Origin: Oceanitalea sp047302425
Lineage (GTDB): Bacteria > Actinomycetota > Actinomycetes > Actinomycetales > Actinomycetaceae
Assembly (NCBI RefSeq): GCF_047302425.1
Contig: NZ_CP154855.1
Span: 434,001-498,000, forward strand
DNA length: 64,000 nucleotides
Reading direction: 5' to 3'
Shown: piece after piece, positions 26,523 to 34,268 of the stretch
Layout of the letters: each line of letters opens with the position of its first letter
Position numbering within the stretch: the first letter of the stretch is position 1
Translations under genes and position numbers: made by a program
Notes under the pieces: model-generated
Told to the model about the DNA's origin: nothing
The model's input: only the letters and a program-made list of their open reading frames with translations
Database searches by the model: none

Positions 26523-28007
26523 ATGGTGCCGACAGCGAGGGAGACGACCGACGTCGTCGTCGTGGGATCCGGGCCCAACGGGCTGGCAGCGGCGGTGACG
26601 ATGGCGCGGGCCGGGCTCGGCGTCGTCGTCATGGAGGCCGAGTCCACGATCGGTGGCGGGGCCCGCACCCTCGACCTGCCCGGCGCGGACGGGCTGCGCT
26701 ACGACGTGTGCTCCGCCGTCCACCCGCTCGCCACGGCCAGTCCCTTCCTCGCCGAGTTCGACCTCGAGGCCCGCGGGGTCGAGCTCGTCACCCCCGAGCT
26801 GTCCTACGCCCACCCGCTCGACGGCGGCCGCGCCGGCCTCGCCTGGCGCGACCTCGAGCGCACCGTCGACGGCCTCGGGCCCGACGGGCCGGCCTGGCGG
26901 CGGCTCTTCGCGCCGCTCATGCGCGACTCCCAGGCCGTCGTCGGTGCGACGCTCGGGGACATGCGCAGCATCCCGCCCGAGCTGCGCTCGGTGAGCGGCA
27001 TGCGCGCCGCCGTCGCCTTCGGCCTGCGCGTCCTCACCCAGGGCACCCACCTGTGGAACCTGCCCTTCCGCAGCGACGTCGCCCCCGCGATGGTCACCGG
27101 GGTCGCCGGCCACGCGATCGCCCCACTGCCCAACCTCGCCCCCGCCGGGGTCGCGCTCATGCTCGGCACGCTCGCCCACGGGGTGGGCTGGCGCATCCCG
27201 GTCGGTGGCTCCCAGGCCCTCGTCGACGCGCTCGTTGCCGACCTCCGCGCCCACGGCGGGGAGATCCGCACCGGCGTGCGCGTGCGCTCGTGGCGCGACA
27301 TGGCCCGGGCCCGCACCTACCTACTCGACACGACGCCCCGCGTCGCCGCGGGCATCTGGGGCGACCGGATGCCCGCCGCCATCGCGCGACGCCTGCGCAC
27401 CGCCCCGCGCGGCGGCGGTGCCGCCAAGGTCGACTTCGTCCTCAGCGGGCCCGTGCCCTGGGCGGTGCCCGAGGTCGGGCAGGCCTTCACCGTCCACGTC
27501 GGCGGCAGCCGCGAGCAGGTCACCGCCGCCGAGACCCAGGTGGCCCGCGGCATCATGCCGGAGAACCCGAGCGTGCTCCTGTCCGACCCCGCCGTCGCCG
27601 ACCCCGGCCGCGAGCAGGGTGGACTGCGGCCGCTGTGGACCTACGCGCACGTGCCCGCCGGCTCCGACGTCGACATGACCGAGGCCATCACCCGGCAGAT
27701 CGAGCGCTTCGCCCCCGGCTTCCGTGACGTCGTCGTCGACAGCGTGAGCGTGCCCGCGGCGCAGATGGTCGAGCACAACGCCAACCTCGCCGGCGGGGAC
27801 ATCGCCGGTGGCGCCGTGACGATGCGCCGCGTCCTCGGGGGCCCCACCGGCCGCTGGGACCCCTACTCCCTCGGCATTCCCGGTGTGTACCTCTGCTCCT
27901 CGTCGGCCCCGCCCGCCCCCGGGGTCCACGGCATGAACGGCTGGCACGCCGCCCGGCGTGCCCTGCGCCAGCGCTTCGGCCTGCCCGTCCCCTCCCTGGC
28001 CCCCTGA
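26523..28007 (+). CDS. FAD-dependent oxidoreductase, phytoene-desaturase-like (COG1233)
   Basis: A 494-residue flavoprotein. The N-terminal dinucleotide-binding motif is VVVVGSGPNGLAAAVTMARA with the glutamate-ended MEAESTIGGGART (about 10-45). The C-terminal FAD segment is GVYLCSSSAPPAPGVHGMNG with AARRAL after it. The middle resembles phytoene-dehydrogenase-related proteins, but there is no carotenoid gene beside it, so the substrate is unknown and a carotenoid role is not supported. It starts 68 bp after the MoxR operon. ATG at 26523 puts the nucleotide-binding fold at the start. It is followed by aroD after 64 bp. Confidence 0.87.
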   Translation: MVPTARETTDVVVVGSGPNGLAAAVTMARAGLGVVVMEAESTIGGGARTLDLPGADGLRYDVCSAVHPLATASPFLAEFDLEARGVELVTPELSYAHPLDGGRAGLAWRDLERTVDGLGPDGPAWRRLFAPLMRDSQAVVGATLGDMRSIPPELRSVSGMRAAVAFGLRVLTQGTHLWNLPFRSDVAPAMVTGVAGHAIAPLPNLAPAGVALMLGTLAHGVGWRIPVGGSQALVDALVADLRAHGGEIRTGVRVRSWRDMARARTYLLDTTPRVAAGIWGDRMPAAIARRLRTAPRGGGAAKVDFVLSGPVPWAVPEVGQAFTVHVGGSREQVTAAETQVARGIMPENPSVLLSDPAVADPGREQGGLRPLWTYAHVPAGSDVDMTEAITRQIERFAPGFRDVVVDSVSVPAAQMVEHNANLAGGDIAGGAVTMRRVLGGPTGRWDPYSLGIPGVYLCSSSAPPAPGVHGMNGWHAARRALRQRFGLPVPSLAP

Positions 28008-28071
28008 CGACGGCGGACCCGCGCGCTCGCGCCGAGGTAGGGTGCGTGCGGACCGAGCGAAAGAGGTGGCG

Positions 28072-28836
28072 ATGAGCGGCGTCGTGCGGCTGCGTGACGT
28101 GGCGGTCGGGCAGGGGCGCGTGAAGATCGCGGCCTCGCTGAGCTCGGCGGATCCCGAGGCGCTCGTCGCGGAGGCCGGCCGGGTGGTCGCCGCCGGGGTG
28201 GACATCGCCGAGTGGCGCGCCGACCACCTCCTCGCCGCCCGCCCCGGTGCGGACCTCGCCCAGCCCGCGACGGCGCTGCGCGCACCCCTCGGCGCCACGC
28301 CCCTGCTCCTCACCGTGCGCAGCGCGGAGGAGGGCGGCGCGGTGGTCCTCGACGACGGCGCCTATGCCGCCGCCGTGTCCCAGCTGCTCCACGGCGGTGC
28401 CGGGGACGCCGTCGACCTCGAGCTCGCGCGCGGGACCGTGCTGCCCGGGCTCGTCGACCGCGCCCGGCAGGCCGGCGTGCGCGTGCTCGTCTCGAGCCAT
28501 GACGTCACCGGCACCCCGCCCGCCGCGGAGATCGCCGACCGGCTCGCCGCCATGGCCGCGGCCGGTGGGGACATCGTCAAGATGGCGGTCACCGCGCGCG
28601 GCCCGCTCGACGTCATCGCCCTGCTCGAGGCGACGTGGACGGCGGAGCGGGAGCTCGACGTCCCGGTCGTCACGATGGCGATGGGGGCGCCGGGTCTGGT
28701 GAGCCGGCTGTGCGGGGAGGTCTTCGGCTCCGCTGTCACCTTCGGGGCGGTCGACCGCGCGTCCGCGCCCGGGCAGATCGACGTCGCGCGGCTGCGTGGG
28801 GTGGTCGGGCTCGTCCACGAGGAGGCCGGGCGATGA
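28072..28836 (+). CDS. aroD: Type I 3-dehydroquinate dehydratase
   Basis: A 254-residue enzyme of the shikimate pathway that dehydrates 3-dehydroquinate to 3-dehydroshikimate via a Schiff base. The Schiff-base lysine is in DIVKMAV (near residue 168), the catalytic histidine in VSSHDVTGT (near 143), and the substrate-binding EWRADH near 44. Length fits the type I class. No other aro gene is close, so it may serve as a second, possibly catabolic, dehydroquinase. The start ATG at 28072 has GAAAGAGG upstream. It overlaps the following gene by ATGA. Confidence 0.93.
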   Translation: MSGVVRLRDVAVGQGRVKIAASLSSADPEALVAEAGRVVAAGVDIAEWRADHLLAARPGADLAQPATALRAPLGATPLLLTVRSAEEGGAVVLDDGAYAAAVSQLLHGGAGDAVDLELARGTVLPGLVDRARQAGVRVLVSSHDVTGTPPAAEIADRLAAMAAAGGDIVKMAVTARGPLDVIALLEATWTAERELDVPVVTMAMGAPGLVSRLCGEVFGSAVTFGAVDRASAPGQIDVARLRGVVGLVHEEAGR

Positions 28837-29351
28837 GCCAGCCGGGACCGCCGACGGGTCCGCCGCAGGGCCCGTGGACGCCGCCCGCCGGCCCGGGGCT
28901 GGGGCAGCCCGCCCAGCCCTCGCCCTACCCGCCCGCACAGCCGTACGCGGCCCCGCAGCCGTATGCGGCCCCGCAGCCCTACGCGCCCGGCAACCCCTAC
29001 GCGCCGGCCCCCGGCCCCACGGGCTCACCCCTCGACGCCTACGCCTACCAGCTGCCCGCCCCGCGCCGCCGGCCCGGGGTGGTCGTGGCGGTCGTCGTCG
29101 GAGCGGTGGTCGTGCTGGCCGCTCTCGCCTTCGTCGTGCTCGCGCTCATCGGCCTCGTGGGAGGCGGACGCGCCTACGGCGACGACCCCCACCTCGACCG
29201 GCTGTGGGACTCGTGCGCCGCGGGTGAGGCGCAGGCCTGCGACGACCTCTACCTCGAGTCGCCGGTGGGCTCGGAGTACGAGGAGTTCGGCGACACCTGC
29301 GGGGATCGCTTCCCGAGCGGCCAGCGGCTGTGGTGCGTCGGGCGGATGTGA
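28833..29351 (+). CDS. Proline-rich single-pass membrane protein
   Basis: A 172-residue protein. Residues 1-70 are Pro/Gln/Tyr/Ala-rich with repeated PYAAPQPYAAPQPYA units, then a basic stretch, one membrane helix (about 85-110, VVVAVVVGAVVVLAALAFVV), and an exported-side C-terminus with five cysteines (DSCAAGEAQACDDLY, DTCGDRF, LWCVG) that could form disulfides. It matches a broad class of actinobacterial proteins with a Pro-rich cytosolic tail; no enzyme motif is seen. It is translationally coupled to aroD, although a functional link is not obvious. Confidence 0.75.
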   Translation: MSQPGPPTGPPQGPWTPPAGPGLGQPAQPSPYPPAQPYAAPQPYAAPQPYAPGNPYAPAPGPTGSPLDAYAYQLPAPRRRPGVVVAVVVGAVVVLAALAFVVLALIGLVGGGRAYGDDPHLDRLWDSCAAGEAQACDDLYLESPVGSEYEEFGDTCGDRFPSGQRLWCVGRM

Positions 29352-29353
29352 GC

Positions 29354-29857
29354 TCAGTCGCGCAGCCCCAGTGCGGCGACGACCGGCAGGTCCGCCGGTA
29401 GCCAGGGCAGCTCCTCCCAGTCGCGGGCGCCGACCCAGCGCAGCTCGTCGTGGTCGAGCAGCGGCCGCGGGGTGCCGTCCGCGGGCGCCGCGAGCCACAC
29501 GCGCAGGCGCAGCGTCGCGGTGATCGGCCAGTCCCCGTCGAGCGGTCCCGCGAGGAGCTCATCGAGGTCCACGCGCACACCGAGCTCCTCGCGCAGCTCG
29601 CGGTGCAGCGCCGCCACCGGGTCCTCCCCGGGCTCGACCTTGCCACCGGGCAGCTCCCACCGGCCGGCCAGGTCGGCGGGGGCGGACCTGCGGGCGGCGA
29701 GGAGCCGGGCCGGCCGCGCGACGTCGTCGACGACCGCGGCGGCGACGACGAGCCGCGGGGCGGGAACTGTACTGTCGGCGGGAACTGTACTGTCGGCGAC
29801 AACTGGACTGTCGGCGGGAACTGTACTGTCGGCGGGAGGGGGGCTGTCGGGGGGCAC
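29354..29857 (-). CDS. NUDIX hydrolase (MutT-like) with repeat-encoded N-terminus
   Basis: A 167-residue protein. From residue about 34 it is a NUDIX domain: VVAAAVVDD, the box GGKVEPGEDPVAALHRELREELG (key G-x5-E and R-E-x2-E-E residues present), and a C-terminal HDELRWVGARDWEELPWLPAD. This resembles (d)CTP/8-oxo-dGTP pyrophosphohydrolases. Residues about 4-33 are five in-frame hexapeptides of the type ADSTVP, encoded by the 18-bp repeat at 29752-29859. GTG at 29857 is the only sensible start codon seen upstream of the domain; no ATG/GTG lies between the repeats and VVAAA. The repeat extension is absent from typical family members. Confidence 0.85.
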   Translation of the reverse strand: MPPDSPPPADSTVPADSPVVADSTVPADSTVPAPRLVVAAAVVDDVARPARLLAARRSAPADLAGRWELPGGKVEPGEDPVAALHRELREELGVRVDLDELLAGPLDGDWPITATLRLRVWLAAPADGTPRPLLDHDELRWVGARDWEELPWLPADLPVVAALGLRD

Positions 29858-29859
29858 GA
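29752..29859. repeat. Second copy of the 18-bp tandem repeat family, inside the NUDIX gene
   Basis: Five 18-bp units plus a partial one, consensus TACTGTCGGCGGGAACTG on the plus strand, cover the 5' end of the minus-strand NUDIX gene and its start codon. The core CTGTCGGCGG and the A-A-C-T-G end are shared with the array at 5461-5586. Eighteen bases equal six codons, so the array stays in frame. Confidence 0.85.
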
Positions 29860-29902
29860 GCGCACGCTACCGCCGGGGCAGCGGGCACGGCACGATGGCG
29901 GG

Positions 29903-30625
29903 ATGGACCTCGCCGAGCTGTGGACGGCGGTGCTCGAGCGCCTGCGCCCGGGCCCGCCGCTCGCCGCGCTCGGCGTGCCGGATCCCCTCGTGTGGGCGGC
30001 GCTCGCGGCCGGTGTGCTCGTCGTGGCGGTGCGCCCGCTGTGGCGGCTGCTGCGCGTCGTCGTCACGGTCGTCCACGAGCTCGGTCACGCCGTCGTCGGC
30101 GTGCTCGTCGGGCGCTCCTTCACCGGGCTGGTGCTGCGGCCCGACATGTCCGGCCACGCGGTCACCGTCGGCCCCGCACGTGGCCCGGGGCTGGTCGCGA
30201 CGACGTGGGCCGGCTACCCGGCCCCGGCGATCGTCGGCCTCGGGCTCGTCCTCGCCGGCACCACCGGCTGGGCGGGTCCGGTGACCCTCGCCGTGGCCGT
30301 CCTCCTCGGGCTGGGGCTGCTCCGCTCCCGCTCGGTCTACACGGTCGCGGTCCTGCTCGCCGGTGCCGCGGCTGCCGGGTGGCTGTGGTGGGCGGCCGCC
30401 GAGCGGGTGCAGGGGCTGGTGCTCCTCACGGCGGGCGTCGTCCTCCTCCTCGGGTCCTGGCGCCACCTGGGTGCGGTGGTGCGCACGCCGGACCGGGCCT
30501 CGGACCCCGCCGTGCTCGCCCGGCTCACGCGGCTGCCGGCGCCGCTGTGGACGCTGAGCTTCGCCGTCGTCCTGGCCGCGGCCGGCTGGGTGGCGGCGGG
30601 CCGGCTGGGGGAGCTGCTGCGTTGA
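29903..30625 (+). CDS. M50B-like membrane metallopeptidase
   Basis: A 240-residue integral membrane protein with six or more hydrophobic segments. A zinc motif HELGHA lies within the second membrane segment (near residue 60, VVVTVVHELGHAVVG), as in site-2-protease-like M50 peptidases. The usual downstream N/D-P-x-x motif is not clearly visible; the segment WAGYPAPAIVGLG may take its place. It is divergent from the NUDIX gene by 45 bp and its stop codon lies within the -35 element of the following marR gene. Protease activity is plausible, not certain. Confidence 0.75.
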   Translation: MDLAELWTAVLERLRPGPPLAALGVPDPLVWAALAAGVLVVAVRPLWRLLRVVVTVVHELGHAVVGVLVGRSFTGLVLRPDMSGHAVTVGPARGPGLVATTWAGYPAPAIVGLGLVLAGTTGWAGPVTLAVAVLLGLGLLRSRSVYTVAVLLAGAAAAGWLWWAAAERVQGLVLLTAGVVLLLGSWRHLGAVVRTPDRASDPAVLARLTRLPAPLWTLSFAVVLAAAGWVAAGRLGELLR

Positions 30626-30661
30626 CAGGCACCCGGCCAGGGCCGATACTTGAACGATCAA
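30622..30661 (+). promoter_or_regulatory. Sigma70-type promoter with overlapping palindrome for marR
   Basis: A consensus -35 TTGACA (30622-30627) and -10 GATACT (30645-30650) are spaced by exactly 17 bp. A short palindrome TTGAACGATCAA (30650-30661) begins at the last base of the -10 element, about 20 bp before the MarR start. MarR proteins often bind such sites over their own promoters, so autoregulation is a reasonable inference. Confidence 0.7.
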
Positions 30662-30680
30662 CTATGAGAGGTGAGACCCC

Positions 30681-31178
30681 ATGACGGAGCCGCGCTGGCT
30701 GACCCCCGTGGAGCGGGAGACCTGGCTGACCATCTCCGAGCTCGTCACCACGCTACCCGGCGCCCTGGACACCCGCCTCCAGCAGCACGCCGGGATCACC
30801 TTTTACGAGTACATGGTCATGGCCATGCTCTCCGAGCAGGAGGATCGGACCCTCCAGCTCAGCGAGCTGGCCGAGCTCACCTCGGGCTCCCTGTCGCGCC
30901 TCTCCCACGTCCTCACCCGCCTCGAGCGGCACGGCTGGGTGGTGCGCGAGCGCTCCCCGCTCAACCCGCGCGCCCGGATCGCCACGCTGACGGACGCCGG
31001 GCTGGCGAAGGTCGAGCAGACGGCCCCCGCCCACGTCCGCGACGTGCGCGAGCTCGTCTTCGACGCCATCGCCCCCGACGACGTCCCCGAGCTGGCCCGG
31101 ATCCTCGCCCCGGTCCTCGACCGGGCCCGTCCGCCCGGGCGGCGGGTGCGCACCGGCCGCGGGCTGGGCGTGCGCTGA
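30681..31178 (+). CDS. MarR-family transcriptional regulator 1
   Basis: A 165-residue winged-helix regulator. The recognition region LSELAELTSGSLSRLSHVLTRLERHGWV (about 55-82) and the wing RSPLNPRARIATLTDAGLAKVEQ fit MarR. Such proteins are dimers that bind palindromes over promoters and release on binding phenolic ligands or oxidation; no reactive Cys is seen. The promoter directly upstream contains a palindrome at the -10. It converges with the second MarR-like gene 3 bp away. Confidence 0.9.
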   Translation: MTEPRWLTPVERETWLTISELVTTLPGALDTRLQQHAGITFYEYMVMAMLSEQEDRTLQLSELAELTSGSLSRLSHVLTRLERHGWVVRERSPLNPRARIATLTDAGLAKVEQTAPAHVRDVRELVFDAIAPDDVPELARILAPVLDRARPPGRRVRTGRGLGVR

Positions 31179-31181
31179 GGC

Positions 31182-31760
31182 CTAGGAGGCGGCCGGCGTG
31201 CCGCCGATCTGCCGCGGCAGCTCGCGGTGGGCGCCGAGGTTGAGGGCGTCGGCGGCGACCCGCATGAGCTCGAGCTCCGGGTCGCCGAGCGTCTGCGCGA
31301 CGGTGTCGAGCAGACGGATGCGGATGGCCTCGGACTGCACGAGGACGGCCTCGCCCTTGGGGGTGAGGTGCACGAGCGTGGGCTTGGCGTCCGCGTTCGG
31401 CTCGTTGGGGTGGTGGTGCTGGCCGAGCAGGCCCTGGCGCACGAGGCCGGCGACGGTGGCCTCGGCGGCGGCGTCGGCCTGACCCGTGACGCGCGCGACG
31501 GTGCGATAGTGGTCGGCGCCCTCGGCGACGGCGGTGAGCGCCTGCAGCTCACCGAGCCGCAGGCCGGTGAGCTCCTCGACCCCGCCGACGAGGAGGCGGC
31601 GCGCCTGCTCACGCTGGGCGGAGTCGGAGTCGAGCTCGAGGATGGACGCCATGCCGTCGCCCGGGGTGGTCCTGCGCAGCAGCTGCCGGGCGCGGCTGAG
31701 GACGTCCAGCTCGTCGGTGACGAGAGGGGGAAGTGGATGGTCGTCCTGCTGGGTGCTCAC
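31182..31760 (-). CDS. MarR-like winged-helix regulator 2
   Basis: A 192-residue protein. Residues about 60-140 form a winged-helix domain (TGLRLGELQALTAVAEGADH, VARVTGQADAAAEATVAGLV, KPTLVHLTPKGEAVLVQSE). The N-terminus is longer than usual for MarR, with an Arg/Gln-rich stretch. The start is GTG at 31760. Its target is unknown. It is divergent from the tRNA-Gly gene and convergent with MarR 1. Confidence 0.8.
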   Translation of the reverse strand: MSTQQDDHPLPPLVTDELDVLSRARQLLRRTTPGDGMASILELDSDSAQREQARRLLVGGVEELTGLRLGELQALTAVAEGADHYRTVARVTGQADAAAEATVAGLVRQGLLGQHHHPNEPNADAKPTLVHLTPKGEAVLVQSEAIRIRLLDTVAQTLGDPELELMRVAADALNLGAHRELPRQIGGTPAAS

Positions 31761-31825
31761 AGTGGGTCAACGGTACGGGAGCCGTCCGTGTTCCACCCGT
31801 CGAGCAGCGGTGCCCGAGGAGCCGG

Positions 31826-31856
31826 TTTACGAACCCGCCGCGCCGGTGGCTATACT
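31826..31856 (+). promoter_or_regulatory. Candidate promoter of the tRNA-Gly gene
   Basis: A TATACT -10 element (31851-31856) lies 30 bp before the tRNA 5' end, with TTTACG (31826-31831) as a candidate -35 at a 19-bp spacing. The -10 stands out in otherwise GC-rich DNA. Confidence 0.6.
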
Positions 31857-31886
31857 CGACTCCGGCAGCGGCTCGGACGCTGTCAC

Positions 31887-31960
31887 GCGGGTGTAGTTCA
31901 ATGGTAGAACTTCAGCTTCCCAAGCTGACGGCGCGGGTTCGATTCCCGTCACCCGCTCCA
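31887..31960 (+). tRNA. tRNA-Gly (anticodon CCC)
   Basis: A 74-nt tRNA including an encoded CCA end. Acceptor arms GCGGGTG and CACCCGC pair, followed by discriminator T and CCA. The anticodon stem TCAGC/GCTGA encloses loop TTCCCAA, giving anticodon CCC, which reads glycine GGG. The T arm contains GCGGGTTCGATTCCCGT. It precedes dcd by 57 bp, a neighbourhood seen in many actinobacteria. Confidence 0.97.
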
Positions 31961-32017
31961 CTGCACGGCCGGCCCCGACGGGCTGGCCGTTGTGCGTTCG
32001 TGAGGCACAATCGCTGC

Positions 32018-32596
32018 GTGCTTCTCTCCGACCGTGACATCCGGGCCCAGATCGAGGGCGGGCGCGTCCAGCTCGACCCGTACGACCCCGCGATGATCCA
32101 GCCCGCCAGCATCGACGTCCGGCTCGACCGGTGGTTCCGGCTCTTCGACAACCACCGCTACCCGGTCATCGACCCCGCGCAGGACCAGTCCGAGCTCACC
32201 CGTCTCGTCGAGGTCGCCCCGGACGAGCCCTTCGTCCTCCACCCGGGGGAGTTCGCGCTCGGCGCGACCTACGAGCTCGTCACGCTGCCCCACGACGTCG
32301 CGGCACGCCTCGAGGGCAAGTCCTCCCTCGGTCGCCTCGGCCTGCTCACCCACTCGACCGCCGGCTTCATCGACCCGGGCTTCACCGGGCACGTCACCCT
32401 CGAGCTGTCGAACACGGCCACCCTGCCGATCACGCTGTGGCCGGGCATGAAGATCGGGCAGCTGTGCTTCTTCCAGCTCTCCAGCCCGGCCGAGCACCCC
32501 TACGGCTCGGGGGCGCAGGGCTCGCGCTACCAGGGGCAGCGCGGTCCCACCGCCTCCCGCTCCCACCTCGGCTTCAACCGCATCCCCCTGGGCTGA
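32018..32596 (+). CDS. dcd: dCTP deaminase (possibly bifunctional with dUTPase)
   Basis: A 192-residue trimeric enzyme that deaminates dCTP to dUTP; the mycobacterial form also hydrolyses dUTP to dUMP. The active-site segment GKSSLGRLGLLTHSTAGFIDPG (about 103-124) contains the conserved Ser, Arg and Gly residues, and the Glu in HVTLELSN serves as catalytic base. The C-terminus SRYQGQRGPTASRS is typical. The start is GTG at 32018 with the conserved LLSDRDIRAQI following. The longer in-frame reading frame runs through the tRNA and is not coding. It is coupled to the next gene (TGATG). Confidence 0.95.
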   Translation: MLLSDRDIRAQIEGGRVQLDPYDPAMIQPASIDVRLDRWFRLFDNHRYPVIDPAQDQSELTRLVEVAPDEPFVLHPGEFALGATYELVTLPHDVAARLEGKSSLGRLGLLTHSTAGFIDPGFTGHVTLELSNTATLPITLWPGMKIGQLCFFQLSSPAEHPYGSGAQGSRYQGQRGPTASRSHLGFNRIPLG

Positions 32597-33600
32597 TGGA
32601 CGAGCAGCTGCCGGTCCTCGACCGCGCCCTGGCCGAGCCGCGGCACCTGCTCGTCCTGTCCGAGGAGGTCGCGCCGGAGGAGGTCGAGGCGCTCGCCCTC
32701 TCGCACTTCGACGACGCCGGCTGGCTGGGCCCCTCGACGCTGCGGATCACGGGGGACACCCAGCTGACCGGGCCGTGGCGGCTGGACGAGCGGGTCCGCG
32801 CCGCGCTCGACCTGCCGGCCTGGGCGGCCACCGCCATGCTGCTGCGCTGCCCCATCGAGCGCGGCGCACCCGTGCCGCCGGAGCTGCGCGGCCTGGGCGG
32901 GCTGCTCGACGCCTTCCCCGAGGGTGAGCCCGTGGGGCTGGAGCGCCGGGTGCTCGACCACCTCCTCGCCCAGGCCCGCCGGCTGGCGGGTGCGCTGCGC
33001 GTCGCGGGGACCGGCACCGTCCTCGTCCCCGACCCCGCCTCCGCCGTCGACCTCACCGTCCACACGACCGTGTGGCTCCAGCCCGACGCGTGCGCCCGCG
33101 TCCTCGCGCCCGTCCTCCCCGGCGTGGCGCCCCTCGACGTCCCCGAGGTGACGGAGGCCGCCGACCGTCTCTCGGTCGATGTCAGCCCCCAGCGGGCCCG
33201 TGCCGTCGACGCCCTCGACGACGGTGAGCGGGCCTGGCTGCACGCCGAGGCGGACGCCCTCGACGCCGCCGTCCTCGCCCAGCCGCAGGTCGTCGACGGG
33301 TACGCGCACGTCGCCCCGGTCGCCGGCGGGCTCCTCGAGGTCAGCGTCGCCGGCGACGAGCACACCCCCGTCGTCCTGCGCGGACTGCCGTGGGCGCGTG
33401 GCGGCGTCATCAGCTACGAGGTGCGCTGGCGGCCGGACGAGCCGGCCCTCGCGCTGGGCCCCCGCCCGCCGCTCGCGCTGCGCCGGCAGCGGGACGAGGT
33501 GCGCGAGCTCGTCGAGCGGGTCGCCGCCGCCCTGCACGGCGTCGTCGGCGGGGAGGTCGTGGACGACGACGCCTTCCTCGTCGCCCTGCCCCAGACGTGA
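32596..33600 (+). CDS. Hypothetical protein coupled to dcd
   Basis: A 334-residue soluble, acidic protein I do not recognise. It has no signal peptide, membrane segment or clear catalytic motif. The first about 75 residues are helical and end in STLRITGDTQLTG; the middle and C-terminus alternate beta-like stretches (GGLLEVSVAGDEHTPVVLRG) with helices, and it closes with VVDDDAFLVALPQT. ATG at 32596 overlaps the dcd stop by one base, so it is co-translated. A strong bidirectional terminator follows directly. Confidence 0.75.
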   Translation: MDEQLPVLDRALAEPRHLLVLSEEVAPEEVEALALSHFDDAGWLGPSTLRITGDTQLTGPWRLDERVRAALDLPAWAATAMLLRCPIERGAPVPPELRGLGGLLDAFPEGEPVGLERRVLDHLLAQARRLAGALRVAGTGTVLVPDPASAVDLTVHTTVWLQPDACARVLAPVLPGVAPLDVPEVTEAADRLSVDVSPQRARAVDALDDGERAWLHAEADALDAAVLAQPQVVDGYAHVAPVAGGLLEVSVAGDEHTPVVLRGLPWARGGVISYEVRWRPDEPALALGPRPPLALRRQRDEVRELVERVAAALHGVVGGEVVDDDAFLVALPQT

Positions 33601-33602
33601 CG

Positions 33603-33634
33603 GCGCGGCGGCCCCCGGGTGGGGGCCGCCGCGC
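33603..33634. terminator. Strong GC-rich bidirectional terminator hairpin
   Basis: A perfect 14-bp stem (33603-33616 with 33621-33634; left arm GCGCGGCGGCCCCC) with loop GGGT lies between two convergent genes, 3 bp after the upstream stop and 14 bp before the other stop. No T-run flanks it, as is common for actinobacterial terminators. Confidence 0.85.
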
Positions 33635-33647
33635 GCGTGCGGGATGG

Positions 33648-34268
33648 TCAGCGTGAATCGCGGACGTTCCCGGCGGAGTCCTGAGCCTGGGACTTGACGT
33701 CCTGCGCGGCCCCGGTGCCCTCCTCGCGGACGTGCTGGACGCCCTCCGTGGCGGTCTCCTTGAGCTCCTGGGCGGCCTGCTGAGCGGGCTCGCGGAGCTG
33801 CTCGGCGGTGTCCTGGGCGGCCGACTTCACCTCGTCGGTCGCCCTGGCGAGGGCGTCGCTCTCGCGGGCCTCGCCCACGAGCTCGCGCTCCTTGCGGCTG
33901 GAGGGGATGAGCCCCGCCGCGAGGAGACCGGCGCCGAAGGCGATGAGCCCGGCGGCGATCGGGTTGCCCTCGGCCTTGTCCTTGACGCGGTGCGGCGCGT
34001 CCTGCGCCATGCCGCCCGCCCGGCTCGCACGCTCGCGCACCGAGTCGGCGGCGTCGGACGCGGACCCGAAGACCTTGTCCTTGGCGTCGCTGGCCGAGCC
34101 GAAGACCTTGTCCTTGGCGTCGGTGACGGCGCCGCGGACCTTGTCGGCCTGGCGGTGGGCGACGTTGCTCGGGTTCACGCGCTCGCCGAGGGCGTCGACG
34201 TTCTGGCTGAGGTCGTGACGGGTGCGCTCGATGTCATGACGGATCGCATCGGGATCGTTGGTCGCCAT
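33648..34268 (-). CDS. DUF3618-domain envelope/stress protein
   Basis: A 206-residue protein. The N-terminal DUF3618 motif is DPDAIRHDIERTRHDLSQNV (about 6-25) with ALGERVNP following. A duplicated segment KDKVFGSASDA comes next, then a membrane helix (about 100-117, PIAAGLIAFGAGLLAAGLI), and a C-terminal Ala/Gln/Glu-rich late-embryogenesis-like helical tail. Its start overlaps the stop of the holin-X gene. It is the last gene of the three-gene operon and is thought to act in the cell envelope; a stress role is inferred. Confidence 0.85.
   Translation of the reverse strand: MATNDPDAIRHDIERTRHDLSQNVDALGERVNPSNVAHRQADKVRGAVTDAKDKVFGSASDAKDKVFGSASDAADSVRERASRAGGMAQDAPHRVKDKAEGNPIAAGLIAFGAGLLAAGLIPSSRKERELVGEARESDALARATDEVKSAAQDTAEQLREPAQQAAQELKETATEGVQHVREEGTGAAQDVKSQAQDSAGNVRDSR
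34067..34121 (-). repeat. 33-bp period duplication within the DUF3618 gene
   Basis: Two identical 22-bp stretches (34067-34088 and 34100-34121) spaced by 33 bp encode two copies of an 11-residue unit KDKVFGSASDA. It is a recent, in-frame duplication; its amphipathic pattern suggests it simply lengthens a helix. Confidence 0.85.

Noticed and set aside
30681..31760. The two MarR genes as a duplicated pair
   Set aside because: They differ in length and share little sequence outside the winged-helix pattern, and they are convergent; independent origin is more likely.
31733..32596. Extended frame joining the tRNA-Gly region to dcd
   Set aside because: It reads through the tRNA gene and its promoter; the conserved Dcd N-terminus begins at the GTG at 32018.
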